Positions 31,725 to 44,485 of a stretch of DNA of 64,000 nt are shown in pieces (positions within the stretch are counted from its first letter, which is position 1; the number at the start of each line of letters is the position of its first letter). Source of the stretch: Scopulariopsis brevicaulis (taxonomy: Eukaryota; Ascomycota; Sordariomycetes; Microascales; Microascaceae); NCBI GenBank assembly GCA_017657125.1, contig JAGFNX010000007.1, forward strand, positions 1 to 64,000, in the 5' to 3' direction. A program made the translations under genes and the position numbers. The notes beneath the pieces are model-generated. The model did not search any database, was not told the origin of the DNA, and was given only the letters and a program-made list of their open reading frames with translations.

Positions 31725-34215
31725 CGTGTCTCCGTGTGGTGTTTCCTCAATAGCACGGGACTCTGACAATAGTGAACTAGCCGGGTGGGTTGATAAGAAG
31801 GGTGCGACTAGGGAGGGCCTCTGGTGCGGTCTAACTCTGACAGGGAGGAGGCAACTTATACCTTTCCCGCCGTACGCGAGGGAAGCGGTTGTCCACATAT
31901 ATTGGTACTCCCAGCTTGCGTTGCGAAGGTAGTACTGAGACTGGTGGACGGCAGCATCGTAAAAGGTGGAGGCTGGGTTGCATTCGGCGCGCTCTCTCCA
32001 CAGAGCAAGAGGATCGGGGCCCCGGATTTACAACTACGAATTGACAATCCAGGTATGGGCGGGGAGGACGGAAAGCGAAGCTAACGGATCCTCGGTCCGC
32101 GGCCCTTCCTCGCGGAATCCACTGTCCAGCCGTCAACTTGGGGTATGTACACAAGGATGGTGATAGGTGTGAATAGAGCTGTGGAGATGAATTGAGGAGC
32201 CACTACCCTCCATCACGTCGCTTGCTCGGCAAAGTATATCAAGTGCGGGGAAGCTTCACGCGGCCGACTCGGCGATACTACCGTGAACTGTTCGAACTGG
32301 TCATGGCGCATATGGGACTTTGCTGCAATGCTGGGGAACCAAGGCAACCGGACATGGGTGCGGGGACCGACCATTGGAACCGCTGCGGACCAAAAAGTGA
32401 ACATGTGCAACCTGCCGAATACAAGTAGGTTGAAGGAAACAGGCCATGCAGCCAAGTCTCTCCACCCCACGTGAGCATCAGGGCCATGGCGGGGCTTCTA
32501 GGTAAACGTTCTACCTATAGTAGAGTTCGATTAATGCTGTACCATCGGAAATTGCAATATCTGGAGTAATGAGAGCCAGGGAACCTGAGCTCATTGAATC
32601 AGAGACTCATCCCTCTTGAGCTGAACCCTGCAACGTCCAACCAGTATCCTTGTGATGTCGTATTTTGTGTCAAGGCGAAATACCTCGTAATCCTCATGGC
32701 TCTTGTTAGAATCCACATTCCTCTCGCGCAGATCACCCCCAATTACGGATCCGGCAATGCAACCCGGACTTAGCGTTGTTATCCCCACCATTGGCGACGT
32801 ATCTATTAGGCCTAGTGTCGGCCTCACCGCGGCATAACCACATGCACGGTTGTTGGAAGCAGCGATGTCGATGGCTTGGGAAATTGCGTCCTAATTTCAC
32901 GGCAGCGCAACCACGATGGTGACGGTGTAGCCGGTCCCGACGCTACGGGATGAACGGACGATGGTGTGGTACCTGCTACCAGGTGAATGGAGCCCGGTGA
33001 GATCGCCGGAATCCACGATGGAACTTATTCACATGTCAATGGAAACCCGGAGGGCCCCTGTCCCTTGCGCCAGGTCTCCTCGAAAGGTCAACCATGACTG
33101 TCGGCAGCGTGGCTAGGGGGAATCACCTCGAAATAAGTTACGTTGAATCAAGGGTATGGATGATAGGGAAGACGGTGTGGCACATACCTTTGAACTTAAT
33201 CTAACATTTCGGAACTTCCTTTCCCTAAAACGCTCAACTTTCCTTGGTCGCTACGATTCCAGCCGTCTACGAATCCCCGGCGGTTTCCAGGTTCACTTTG
33301 GTTGGAATAAACGCACTCACTCCTACGCCCCCCCCCCCTTCTCTCTTCAAAGAATAACGCCGAGGGCTATCTAAACCCCCTGCCGAGGGTTGCTACATGT
33401 ACATGAACCCTACGCCCTCCGAGTGTCTTGAAGGACAAGAGAAGTCATTTTCGTGACGGCAACGATTGGGAGGAACTTCTGCAGGACCCAGTCTATTTGG
33501 GACAGTAAGGTTGTTCCTCTAGATTTTGGATGTCGTCTGTGAGAGCCTGCCGACAAAGTAGCCGAGGATGCTCGCTTCGTCCAGCCACAAAACGATCGGA
33601 GACAGTAGTTAGGGTCCGTCATGTATACCCTGCCCGACCGCGGATGCAATCCCGGCCAGAGCACGGATCAATCGAACCCCCGCCGAGGGCCTCTTTCTTC
33701 ACTAGACGCGAGATATTCGTCGTGAACTATGGTGAATCGGGAGGCGGGCCGTGCTTCCAAAAGTTATATCAACAGAGGGCGCGCGCCCGCTTGATTCTGA
33801 TACGCCCGTGTATGTAGGCTGAGTACAGGTAGTAGATCAGGAGCCATAGCGATTCTGAAAACGGAAGCCCCTGACTAGCGCCATGCGAATTCCAGCCGGC
33901 CCGTCTGGAGAGGGTCCCGAAGAACAGTCAAACCGAAGACGGCCCACAGCTTCCTTCTCGGCGCTGGCGCCCTATCAACGGAGTCCTTCCTGTTTGTTTG
34001 GACCTGGCCTGAACCCACAGTGACGTTGTCCATATCAGTATCGGGACCGGTTGCGGAGAAGACGTACCTCGTATTTCCCAAATTTCGTATCTCCGACCAT
34101 TGTCGACTCCGGGTACTTGAAGCCACCACGGACTGGTAACGTAGGTAATACGACGGGACGAGACATTGGTTAAATGCAGGGTTCTATGCTTGTACGACGC
34201 TGGACTCTATGTATT
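31725..34215. other. Long gene-free region
   Basis: About 2.5 kb with no supportable gene on either strand. The part next to 31.7 kb is the beta-glucosidase promoter. An 11-base C run lies at 33328-33338. I see no transposon terminal repeats, tRNA or coding pattern. Confidence 0.5.
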
Positions 34216-35212
34216 CTATACCTTGCCGTACATACTCCCACCCACACCCTCATCAACCGCAACCGCCTCCTCAAGCCCCACGACGGTAAACAACTTCTTC
34301 GGCGTAAAGTCCTTCCCGAGCCCCGTCTTCCCCGTATCCTTAAGCGTCGCAAACGCGTCCTTGATGGCCTTATAGGCCGGCGCGATGGCCGCGAACGGGA
34401 AGATGATGATCTTGAAGCCCATGTCCTTGGCCTCGGCGGGAGTCCACGAGGGCGTCGCGCCGTGCTCCACCATGTTGAGGAGGACCGGGGTGGGCGCGAG
34501 TTGCTTGCATACCTCGCGCGCCTGGGCCTCGGACTGGACGCCCTCTAGGAACGCGACGTCTGCGCCGGCGGCCACTGCTGCCTTTAGACGGGAAACGGCC
34601 TCGTCGAAGCCGTCTGTCTGCAGCGCATCAGTGCGCGCAATGACGACGATGTCAGAGCCCAGCCTCTTGCGCGCCTGGTACGCCGCCTTGATGCGCTGCA
34701 CGAAGACGTCCGTCTGAACCACCTGCTTCCCGCCGAGGTGCCCACAGCGCTTCGTCTGGATCTGGTCCTCGATGTGTAGCCCCGCGACGCCGCTGCGGTG
34801 GTACTGGGAGACGGTCCGGGCGACCATGTTGGGCCCGCCGTAGCCTGTGTCCGCATCGGCGATGAGTGGGACCGCGGGGTCGAGGTTCGCGATCATCTCG
34901 GCATGGCTGCGCATGTCATCAAGGGTTGCTAGGCCGAGGTCGGGCTGGCCGAGCTTGGAGGCGCAGGTGCCGGCACCGGTCTGTTGGGCAGGACAGGGTC
35001 AGATAGTTTCGGGGACGGGGGTGAGGGTCGAATGATGCGGCGGAGCGTACCATGTAGATGGTGTCAAACCCTGTTTCTAGCGCGATACGGGCACTGAAGC
35101 CATCGTACACACCTGGGGCTACGATGATATCATCGCCGCTCAGGGCACGTCGCAGCTTGGTGGCTGCGGAAATTGGGGCCGAGACGCCGTTGGTGTCTTG
35201 TGTCTGGGACAT
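34216..35212 (-). CDS. PEP mutase/isocitrate lyase superfamily enzyme (oxaloacetase/2-methylisocitrate lyase-like)
   Basis: A 308-aa cytosolic enzyme with exons in coding order 35212-35051 and 34980-34216 (intron GTACGC...CAG). Splicing gives DTIYM-TGAGTCASKLGQ. Family marks are IIVAPGVYDGFSARIA at the N-terminus, the Mg2+-binding DADTGYGG, HIEDQ, and the flexible-loop catalytic motif KRCGHLGGK, followed by IARTDA and FLEG. These define the PEP-mutase/isocitrate lyase group, whose members cleave C-C or C-P bonds of 2-oxo or hydroxy acids. The RCGH loop favours a lyase or hydrolase over a phosphonomutase. Exact substrate not assignable. A TATATAAA-type element lies about 100 bp upstream. It is divergent from an ACS-family transporter with a 628-bp shared promoter. 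Confidence 0.9.
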
Positions 35213-35840
35213 GGTGTGCGATGGTACGAAGGACTATGATGTGAATACGCGGCGAAAGTCTAGTTGGCCGAGTGCTCTCACGATGGATATGATAGTGGCA
35301 CCTCAAGGTTTATATAAATCTCGTTATCGGGATGCCGAGATTCCGATATCGCGGTGGGTAATACAAGCGGCATCTAGAAGCCTAGCGTGTCCGCATTAAA
35401 CCACGCGTTCAAAGTCGCCGACCGGCGCCGACCGGTCAAACTTTTCCGCCGATCGGAGTTCCGTGGCCAGCAGGATCCGCCCCACTTCTCCACACTTTCT
35501 TGTCGCTTCCCACCAGGGACCCCGCATACCTTTGCGGAGGGTTTGAACTTGCCGAGCATGGATCCTACCGAAGGTGGAATAGCGCGTCTGCATCCGAACC
35601 TTGATTGGGATGTCACAAGGCCGGGGTTCCTGCGATGACTCCTTGCGCAGGTGTCTGCCCTGTGATTCATGGAGGCCGTATCGGCGAGCCACCCCCGTAC
35701 GATCAGCACGTTACTCGCACCAAGGGTCAGCATATATCTACAGCCCAACTGCTGGTCGACCCGGCCTGATCACCTCGACGAAACATGACCGTTGTCATCT
35801 ACTTACATCGTCGAGTCTCTGTTAGAGACTAACCGTACAG
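35213..35840. promoter_or_regulatory. Divergent promoter with CGG-rich direct repeats
   Basis: Shared promoter of the lyase (-) and MFS transporter (+). It contains a TATATAAA element (35311-35318) for the lyase side, a perfect 10-bp direct repeat CGCCGACCGG (35416-35425 and 35426-35435), and CCGATCGG (35449-35456). These triplet-rich sites are candidates for a Zn2Cys6 regulator acting on both genes. Confidence 0.5.
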
Positions 35841-37564
35841 ATGGCTATCGAGAAGCCCGCCTCAGACCACCATGAACGTACCGCCGAGGGCGCCATTGAC
35901 CCGAAAGAGGAGCTCGCTGGATTTGGCGATCCCCGACGGGATCCAGAATGGGCGAAGGCGGAGAAGAGGCTTGTTCGGAAATTGGACGTGACGCTTTTAC
36001 CCATGGTATGGGTGCTGTACATGTTCAACTACCTTGACCGCAACAATATTGCGTGAGTATTGACGATCATTTGATCACTCCATCCAACGAGGAGGGAAGC
36101 TGACTGGTTGAACAGCCAAGCGCGCCTTGACAACTTTGAGGACGACCTCGGGCTTGTGGGGAATCAATTCAATGTTGCCGTGTCCATTCTTAACGTCGGG
36201 TAAGTAAGAGTCTATCGCGCGAGGATATCACACACTTCTTGGTTGTTCTTGCTAACACAAATGCGCACCCAGGTATATGCTCGCTCAATTGCCGTCCAAT
36301 ATGATACTCACGCGCGTCCGACCGAGCATCTACCTCCCATGTTGCGTGGCATTGTGGTCGTGCATATCCGCGTCAACCGCGGGCGTCAAGAGCTTCGGCG
36401 GTCTTATCGCGGTTCGTTTCGTGCTGGGTATCGCGGAGGCACCCTTTTTCCCCGGCGTAAGTTCAATTTCTCCCCCCTTAAGCACTTGGCATATGGAAAC
36501 TGACGCACCTGAAGGCATTTTACCTCCTTTCCTGCTGGTACACCCGCCGGGAACTAGCTCTTCGCACTGCAATTCTTTACTCCGGCCTCGTCCTCGCGAC
36601 AGCGTTCTCAGGACTCATCGCGGCCGGCGTCTTTGCGGGGATGGACGGGGCCCGCGGACTAGAAGGGTGGCAGTGGCTTTTCATAATTGAAGGGGCTGGT
36701 AGCTTTCTGGCGGCCCTCGTGGGACTGGTCCTTCTCCCTGATTATGTCGATTCCAAGACTGGCAGTGGAAAGTGGCTGTTTTCGGAGAAAGAGCGGGAGA
36801 TGGCTGCAAAGCGAATTTCCATGGACCGTGTTTCGGTCCCGGAGAGTGACCGGTCGGTGTGGAACGGCCTGTTCCTGGCAGTAAAGGACTACCGTACATG
36901 GGTCTTTGTGAGTTTAATCCCGCCTAGGACGTCTCTGAGGATCAAGCAGCTAATGCCCGACCTACAGGTGCTCTTACTTTGCTCCAACCATACTGCATAC
37001 GGCTTCAACAACTTTTTCCCCACCATCATGTCGGGCTTCAAGATCGGCGACCGCACCACCACCCTAGCATTGACCGCCCCGCCCTACCTGGTCGGCGCAG
37101 CTGTCTCTCTCGTCGTCGCCTGGTCCAGTGACCGGCTCGGCGAGCGCGGATACCACATCTCGGTCCCCATGTTCGTCGCCGCGGTCGGTTTCGCCATCTC
37201 CGTAGGCACGCTGAGCGTTCCGGCGAGGTACTTCGCGTCCTTCCTATACGCGTCTGGCTGCTTTGCGGCCAACTCGATGGTGTATTCATGGGGCGCAGCG
37301 GTTTTGAACCAGACGCCCGAGAAGAGGGCTTGCGCGACGGCTATTATCAACTTGCTGTCTCAACTCGGAAATATCTGGAGCCCGTATTTCTTCCCTGAGT
37401 CTGATGGGCCGAGATACATCATGGCCATGTGTCTGATGATGGCGTTCTCGGTCATCAGTATTATCTCGGCGCTTTCCATGAAATCGATTTTGAAGCGGGA
37501 GAATAAGAAGCTGCTCGAAGAGGCGGAGCAGACAGGCCTGGTACCGACCTTATATCCACTCTAA
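35841..37564 (+). CDS. MFS transporter, anion:cation symporter (Dal5-like) family
   Basis: A 489-aa plasma-membrane symporter for an organic anion. Exons 35841-36052, 36116-36199, 36273-36456, 36515-36907, 36968-37564. Splices rebuild family motifs: FNYLDRNNIA-QARLDNFEDD, NVG-YMLAQLPSNM, RFVLGIAEAPFFPG-AFYLL, and WVF-VLLLCSNHTAYGFNNFFP. About twelve hydrophobic segments with a central loop and long hydrophilic N-terminus fit the ACS (allantoate permease) family. It is divergent from a PEP-mutase/isocitrate-lyase family enzyme, suggesting import of a carboxylate that the enzyme then cleaves. That pairing is inference. Confidence 0.92.
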
Positions 37565-38923
37565 CGGCGGAATACCTCGATGGTCGGGAACTAATACGGC
37601 CATGGAACCCAATTTGTGTGTCTCAATGCTATTATACTAACATCTTGAACTTATTTTTGTTTTTGTATTCCAGATCCTGGTTCTATCTCAGAGTTGATGC
37701 AGTTAGCGTGGTATTAACGAAAACAATGTTCTGCACTATCCCCTTGTATCGTGTGTCTGAGAGAAGGTATGTAGGTGCGAAGCTTCACGAGATGGGCGCA
37801 GTCCACACCAGAGTCGGTGGCCGTTTCGAGGTTGCCTTCGTGAGTTTGAAGAGAAGAGGCGGTTCAGAGGCGGCGGGCGGGGCGGTTGTACGCGGTTCCA
37901 TAGACGTGGTGCGCCGAACCAAGAACTCCTCCTCACAGATCTCTGCGTAAGTAGCTATTGCCGAAAATCAAAATGTTCTCTGTTTCCACTGGAACAGCCT
38001 TGTCTAGTGCTCCCTTCCCGTTGCCTCTCGACCTGGAACTTACGGGCCTAATGACACACACGTAGCGCGAAACTGGGATCCGTCATGCCTTATGATGTCC
38101 GTTTATATGTCTATCCACACAACAAATGGCAGCTTGGATTCAACTCGCAATTTATCTTGCTAATTTCAATTCCCGATCTCGGGGCGATCGACAGGCATCT
38201 TAACCCAACCTGACAACCTTTGGGAACCGTAGGATGCGTCTTTGACGATCTCTTGCCATTTGCGCCAGTGCATCTGTCGTGGTCATTGGGTGTCTTCGCC
38301 CCAAATCGGCGGGGTTGCGGGGACGCGGAGATGAGGGGCGCAGCCCGCTAATACAACGTAACCCGCCGTATTGCAACGTCCGCCGATTTCCCCTCACGTT
38401 GACGATGACGAATTGCCGGGCATCGTATCTTGCGACTGCAGCCATGAACATTGCCTGTCACCATGTGATAAGTCACTGGGTTGGCGGGATGATCAGTAGA
38501 TTCTCCCATTAATTCCATTCAAGTGCCGGGACAAAAATACCCATAGTTACACTATCTTGGCTGCTCCTACCTCGTCCTTACCCGCCGAGCTTGTTATCGA
38601 TTGTCAGTGGGCCTGGGATTTCTCGGGAGAATCTTGGCGGCGTCGGTTTATCTAGATCTAGTTACCGCAGGACGATCCTATGTTGCTACCTGCCCGATCT
38701 TGCCTGGCGCAATGCGGTGACTGCTTGCACCTTCCACGATGGCATCGGGGGAGGACATGGATTGAGCGGGGAAGCGATAGTGGAACAAGTATGAGCAGGG
38801 GCACCGAGGACTATAAAGGTTGTTATTTCGACATCAGTTCCCTTGTCTCTGGATTCAGTCTCGGCGGCGATCACTACCAGATTTCATAGTCAGCTACGGT
38901 ATCTGAGTTCGTCAGAGTCTACG
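37565..38923. other. Intergenic region 5' of the carboxypeptidase gene
   Basis: About 1.36 kb without a supportable gene. A TATAAA element at 38812-38817 is 107 bp before the carboxypeptidase start codon. Confidence 0.5.
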
Positions 38924-40602
38924 ATGCGCTTTCAAAACAGTGCTGCGGCAGGACTCCTATACGGAGCAGAGATTGTGTCGGCTGCAGGTTATGCGGACGA
39001 CCGAGTCCCGACAGTGAAGGATGAGCCCCATGTCGCCGCGAATTTCCCCGAGTTCGACTACGAAGTAATCGCACCGGCGTTTCTGGACCCGGAAGGTATT
39101 CCCAAAGAGTTCGAAGATGGCACCGTCGGACCAACGGACCAGGATTCTATGGGTAGGTTTATGGCTGTGCGACACTGCATATTCTGTTCCTGAGGACTAG
39201 TCAGTCGCTAACACCCACTTGGATAGAGGCGTTCCTCCAAGATATAGCAGACCGGCACGACTGGGCCACCTATCACGAGTCCTCAGACCTTGTATCGGAA
39301 GAAGGTCGCACCCTTCCCTACGTCCATCTCTCCGCCAGTGCAGAGAGCTACTCTGAGACTGGTAAGATTCGCATCTGGCTCCAGGGTGCCGTCCACGGGA
39401 ATGAGCCCGCCGGCGACCAGGCCATCCTCGCGGTGCTGGGCAAGCTCAACACCAACGAGACGTGGGCCGAGTCCGTGCTGGAAAAGGTCGAGATCCTGGC
39501 TCTCCCTCGGTATAACCCGGATGGAGTTGCCTATTTCCAGCGGCGGCTTGCGACGGGGTACGACCCCAACCGAGACAACACTGTTCTCCAGCGCCAGCAT
39601 ACGCGGGACCTAAAGACGCTCATGGCCGAGTTTGACCCCCATATCATCCTCGACGCGCACGAGTACGGTGCGACCTCGCCCGTTGGTCCTACCAAGCAGT
39701 GGATCAAGGCGCAGGATGCCCAGTTTTCGGCCTCGAAAAGCCAGAACATCCATGAGGACATTATCGACTTGAGCGAGGGGCTGTTCACCAACGCGGTTTT
39801 CGCCGCTCTTGAGAGCCATGGTCTGCGGACGGGGCCTTACTTCCTTACTCCTGCGTCGAACGAGACGTTTGTTCTCGAAGAGTCGAATTCCGCGGCCTCT
39901 ACTGCGAGGAACTCGGGGGGGCTGTTGCAGACTCTCACCTTCTTGTCCGAGACTCGCGGGATTGGGATCGCGGACCAGCACTTCCATCGACGGGTCGCCA
40001 GCGCCCTCATAGTCGCCGAGACCCTCATTCAGCTCGCGGTCGATAACACGGAGCTCGTCTACGATACAATCGAGGGCGCGCGGCAGGAGATCGCGGACGG
40101 CGTGGACGAGGTCATCGTGCTTGACGAGCCCCGCGTTACCGAAAGTACCATGGAGTTCATCGACGCCACCAACGGGTCGGTAGTTTCCGTCCCAGTGCAG
40201 TACATCAACAACACGTACCCCGACATCGTCCTCACCCGCCCCCGCCCCGAGGCCTACATCTTCTCCGGCGCATGGCACGACGTCGCGGAGCGCCTCCGCG
40301 TCCTCGGCGTGGAGGTCGAGGAGCTCGAAGAAGAGTTCTCCGGCACGGTGGAGGCGCTCACTGTTGAGACTGTTGAGCTCGCTGAGGACAGGTTCGAGGG
40401 GATTGTGGAGACGACTGTCACGACGTCGTCGCACACGCGAGACGTGCGGTTCCCGAAGGGGGCGTATCGGGTCAGCACGAAGCAGAAGAATGTGGGGTAT
40501 GCTTTCATTACACTTGAGCCGGAAAACCTTGCGTCTTACGTGAGGTATAACGTGATCAAGGTTGAGGAGGGAGACGAGTATCCCGTTTTCAGAATTCCCT
40601 AA
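38924..40602 (+). CDS. Secreted zinc carboxypeptidase-like protein, M14 family
   Basis: A 534-aa protein with exons 38924-39152 and 39227-40602 (intron GTAGGT, GCTAAC branch, TAG). It is predicted to remove C-terminal residues from peptides outside the cell. The zinc-binding motif is GAVHGNEPAGDQA (His and Glu ligands), the third ligand lies in ILDAHEYGA, and the catalytic Glu fits TFLSETRGIG. Residues 1-23 (MRFQNSAAAGLLYGAEIVSA) are a weak signal peptide. An in-frame ATG at 38843 exists, but the TATA box at 38812 favours 38924. The C-terminal 150 residues, with many Glu, Val and Thr, are a non-catalytic extension. The gene stands alone between long spacers. This is an M14-like subfamily, not the classic ECM14 type. 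Confidence 0.87.
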
Positions 40603-41159
40603 TGGCAGAATCCCCTAATGGAAGTGTCTCAGCAATGGTTCGCGTAGCTCCCTAGGCCTCATACAGTTGGGAGATTCGGACCATAGCATCAAAGAGAACG
40701 TAGGGTCAAGCTTTCGAGATTACCTAAATAAGACATGTTCTTCTCAACCTGTTTCTAGTACGGCTCCATTGCATCGTGACAAGTGACTATGATGTCATCG
40801 TTCTATATAATGAGGCATTTGTATCGACATGTCACAAACGGTGTAGTAACGGCGACAATAGGCTTCCTTCGTGTACTCTGCGCAGGTCGTTTAAAGGTCG
40901 CCAAAACGATGAGAAACTCAAAATAACAACAACCAATGTTGTGCGACCGTGGGGCGACGAACATACATAGGTAGTCAACAACTCGCATAGCTCGAGCCGT
41001 CGGGGCGAGGAAATGACGTACCGGCCCTGCGTGGGTCGGATGCCCCGGCTCCCGCCCGATTACAGAACATGACGTCGGATTATGCTTCGAGAGTTATTTA
41101 AATCGCCCACGCCTAACGAAGTGGCTCTCATGATCACCGATACCATCATATTTTCGACA
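40603..41159. other. Intergenic region
   Basis: 3' flank of the carboxypeptidase gene and promoter of the isomerase gene. No gene seen. Confidence 0.5.
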
Positions 41160-42441
41160 ATGTCGCCCGGACCACGAGTATTCCGCATTTCTGGGACTTG
41201 CAATAACTATCCATGGGGCAAAAAGGGCAGCGACTCGCTCGCAGCCCGCCTCTGCAAGGCATCCGACGAGAACTTCGATATAAAGGAGGATGAGCCATAT
41301 TCCGAGATATGGTTTGGCGATTATCCCGACTTTCCAGCGAAAGTCCTCGCGACGGGCGAGCTGCTCTCTGATGCGCTGAACGAGAACCGACTTGCGCTGC
41401 TTGGGTCGAATGTCGTCCGGAATCTAGATTCGCAGCTCCCGTTCCTACCAAAGGTACGTGCGTTCCCTACGAAGACGCCATGGGGTACACAGTCGCTAAC
41501 CTGTCTAGGTCCTCTCCATCGCGAAAGCGCTCCCCCTGCAGCTTCACCCCGACAAGCACCTCGCGGAGAACCTTCACATGCGGGATCCGCACAAGTTTAC
41601 CGATCCGAACCACAAGCCCGAAATCGCGGTCGCGTTGTCCAAGTTCGAAGTCTTCGCGGGGTGGAAGGCGCTGTCGGATATCTCGTCGGTCTTTAATGTC
41701 CCCTCCCTTCGGCAGTTCATCCCGGAGGGGACGACGGAGTGGACGAATAAAACTCTGAGAGAGGTGACGCGGGGACTGCTGCAGGCGAGTCCGGAGACGG
41801 TCTCCAGTATCGGAAAGGACTTGATGGGCCTGTCTCGGGAGATGCTTGAAGACCTTGGCCACCAGGGCTACATTATCGACCTCCTCCCGCGCCTTCAAGA
41901 GCAGTACGAGTCCTCGGATCCCGGAAGCCTCGTCGCGCTGCTCTGCATGAACTACGTCGTCCTGGAACCCGGAGAGGCGCTTTACATTCCCGCGGATGGA
42001 ATTCACGCCTACCTTTCTGGTGACATCATCGAGTGCATGGCGCGCTCGAACAACGTCCTCAACAGCGGCTTCTGCCCGCGCGCCTCGCGGGACAACGTCG
42101 ATCTGTTCGCCGACTCGCTCACCTTCTCCGCGGTCGGAAAGAAGGACATCATGCTGCCGAGCCGGAAAAGTAGGGATGGTCGCAAGGGGCGGACCGTAGT
42201 GTACCGCCCGCCGATTGGGGAGTTCGACATGCTACGGGTTGACTTGAAGCGCGGCGAAGACGAGGAGGTGGTGGGGCAGAAGGGTCCGTCGGTTGCCATT
42301 GTCACTGAGGGACAGGGGTATTTGGAAGGGGACGGGAGGGTGTATCATTTGCACAAGGGGCATGTGTTCTTCGTGGCTCCGGGTATGCCGCTCGGCTGGG
42401 AGACTAGCTCTAAGCTGCAGGTATATATTGCAGTAGTATAA
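41160..42441 (+). CDS. Mannose-6-phosphate isomerase, type I
   Basis: Interconverts fructose-6-phosphate and mannose-6-phosphate, feeding GDP-mannose for glycoproteins and cell wall. 408 aa, exons 41160-41453 and 41509-42441 (intron GTACGT, GCTAAC, TAG). N-terminal NNYPWGKKG, zinc-site motif QLHPDKHLAENLH just after the splice, HKPEIAVAL, and the late GEALYIPADGIHAYLSGDIIE are all present, so the enzyme looks complete. Length is near the fungal norm of about 420-440. The ATG at 41160 matches the usual start. Two in-frame ATGs (41130, 41082) would add an atypical leader. Filamentous fungi usually carry a housekeeping PMI elsewhere, so this may be a second copy; that cannot be tested here. Confidence 0.92.
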
Positions 42442-42896
42442 TATATGACGGCAACGGCGTCTGGTCTTTGGATTCCCCATTTTCGAGTCTACGTAGGAGG
42501 GATCGTAACGTCAATACGCGGAAAAGTCAACTGGTCTGGCCGCATTATGTAGTTTACACTTGGCAGGCGAACACCAGCTCGTGTCAGCATTGTTATTACC
42601 TCCCGGACAGGACGGGGCCGATCACGACCCACTCTCGGCCGACGTCATCTGGGCGACATCGTCACAACACCATGACGCTCAACCACAGATAATTGATTAT
42701 CGCGGTCATGACCGGACAGTAATCTTGATATTATTGATCGCTTTCGTCACTCTACACTCGTCATAAATCCGTCTCTCGCATGATTGAGCTACTTAAGCCA
42801 TGCCTGTCAAACAATTTCTAGCTCACCCCGACCATACCCTCTCTTGCACCTAGTTTCCAGTATTGTCACCAAGAAGAACTAGACACCCGGATCAAT
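42442..42896. other. Intergenic region
   Basis: Spacer between the isomerase and SDR genes. No gene or clear motif seen. Confidence 0.5.
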
Positions 42897-43913
42897 ATGT
42901 CGGACCAACAGTTCCAACCGGGTATGACTCACTCGGGACACCCGCGGTTCTTTGGAATCGTAGGCTAACCTAGGCATCGATAGGACACGAGATCCCAATC
43001 ACGAAGCAGTCCTTCCCTGGCAAGGAAACTCAGATGCCGCAGCCCAAGCCTCAATTCGAGGACATACCCACTGAAGACGCCGGATACCAGAAGTACCATG
43101 CCGCGGCGAAGCTCAGAGGCAAGCGAGCAATCATCACGGGCGGAGACTCGGGTATCGGGCGGGCGACGGCAGTTCTCTTTGCGATGGAGGGGGCAAGCAG
43201 CCTGATTGCGTATTTGCCTGAAGAGGAAAAGGACGCGCAGGATACGAAGAAGAAGGTGGAGAAGTACGGGCAGACGTGCCACCTCCTCGCAGTCGATTTA
43301 ACGAGCAGGGAAAATTGCAAGAAGGTGGTGGACGAGGCGATCTCGAAGATGGGCGGCATTGACATCGTCTTCAACAACCACGGCTACCAGATGATGACCC
43401 AGTCAATTGATGAGCTCTCAGAGTAAGTCTGGCTTCATGCTCCCTTGGCTGGCAGCACGAGGTAAAAGCTAACCGGACACCAGGGACCAATGGGAGCGAA
43501 CATTCAACACCAACATCCACCCCTTCTTTTACCTCTCTAAATACGCCCTCCCGCACATGGGCTTTGGCAGTACCATCATCAACGACGCCAGCATAAACGC
43601 CTACATCGGCCGCCCCGACCTCCTCGACTACACCTCGGCAAAGGGCGCGATAGTGTCCTTTACGCGGGGACTGAGCAACCAGGTCGTTGGAAAGGGTATC
43701 CGGGTCAACGCCATAGCGCCGGGTCCAGTGTGGACGCCTCTTATCCCGTCGACGATGACGGAGGAGGCGATGAAGCAGTTCACGAGTCCGATGGGGAGGC
43801 CCGGGCAGCCGTCGGAGATTGCGACCTGTGTTGTTTTCTTGGCTTCGGCAGATAGCTCGTTTATCAGTGGGCAGACGATTCACTGTAACGGGGGTGTAGT
43901 TGTGAACGGATAG
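42897..43913 (+). CDS. Short-chain dehydrogenase/reductase (glucose/ribitol dehydrogenase-like)
   Basis: A 297-aa classical SDR. Exons 42897-42921, 42984-43422, 43484-43913. The short first exon (MSDQQFQPG) joins HEIPITKQSFPGKETQMP, the usual N-terminal extension of the YghA/glucose-ribitol dehydrogenase group. The cofactor loop is TGGDSGIGRA. The tetrad is readable: Asn in FNTNIHPFF, Ser in NDASINAY, and Tyr/Lys in DYTSAK. NNHGYQ replaces the common NNAG motif. The C-terminus FISGQTIHCNGGVVVNG is complete. These enzymes oxidise or reduce sugars, polyols or other alcohols; substrate not assignable. It is co-directional with mannose-6-phosphate isomerase 455 bp upstream. Confidence 0.92.
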
Positions 43914-44485
43914 ATGAACAGCGAGATTTTCCATTGCGGTTGTATTAATAGGCTAAAACACGGTGAGAGGTGTTACAAGTAGTTGGCCGGCCTCCAATCA
44001 ATGTCTTCAAACGACCTGGTGATAGTTGTGGAGACGTCGTTAGTTGCCAGGGTGTTTGATATGATATTTACTTGCGTAGCTTCAAAGACTTATAAGTCTG
44101 TTCTATAGGACGAAATAGCACCTCAAATACTTGATGAATCTGGGTACTATGCAGTTATTAACGCCAATCAGCAACTAGCCCTATCGTTACATCCCGGCGA
44201 ACCCCGGTGAGCGGGTCTCAGCAGACGTACTACCGACCTAAACATTCTCATGTTTAAACGGTATTGACTAGCAGCAAAATCCACGATTTGGAAGAGTAGA
44301 TTATTTTACCCAGCATCGTTGGTTACGTGGTGAAATAGCGGGTTTTGCGCGATACGAGTCGTCGATATCTCTAGGGCCATACGTGGTATAAAATTTGGCA
44401 CGAGCCGTTTTTTCTTAGTCCCTACGATATTCCCTATCCTTCTCCCAACGCACCAGGTGCTTAGTAGCCTGAAGATACCAACGCG
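43914..44485. other. Intergenic region with TATA box
   Basis: No gene. TATAAAA at 44387-44393 lies 93 bp before the small secreted protein start, followed by a pyrimidine-rich stretch, a typical fungal core promoter layout. Confidence 0.55.

Noticed and set aside
31725..34215. Hidden transposon or RNA gene in the 2.5-kb gene-free stretch
   Set aside because: No terminal inverted repeats, transposase motifs or tRNA-like arms could be found by eye.
39610..40434. 274-codon open frame antisense to the carboxypeptidase
   Set aside because: Shadow frame, while the sense frame has all M14 motifs.
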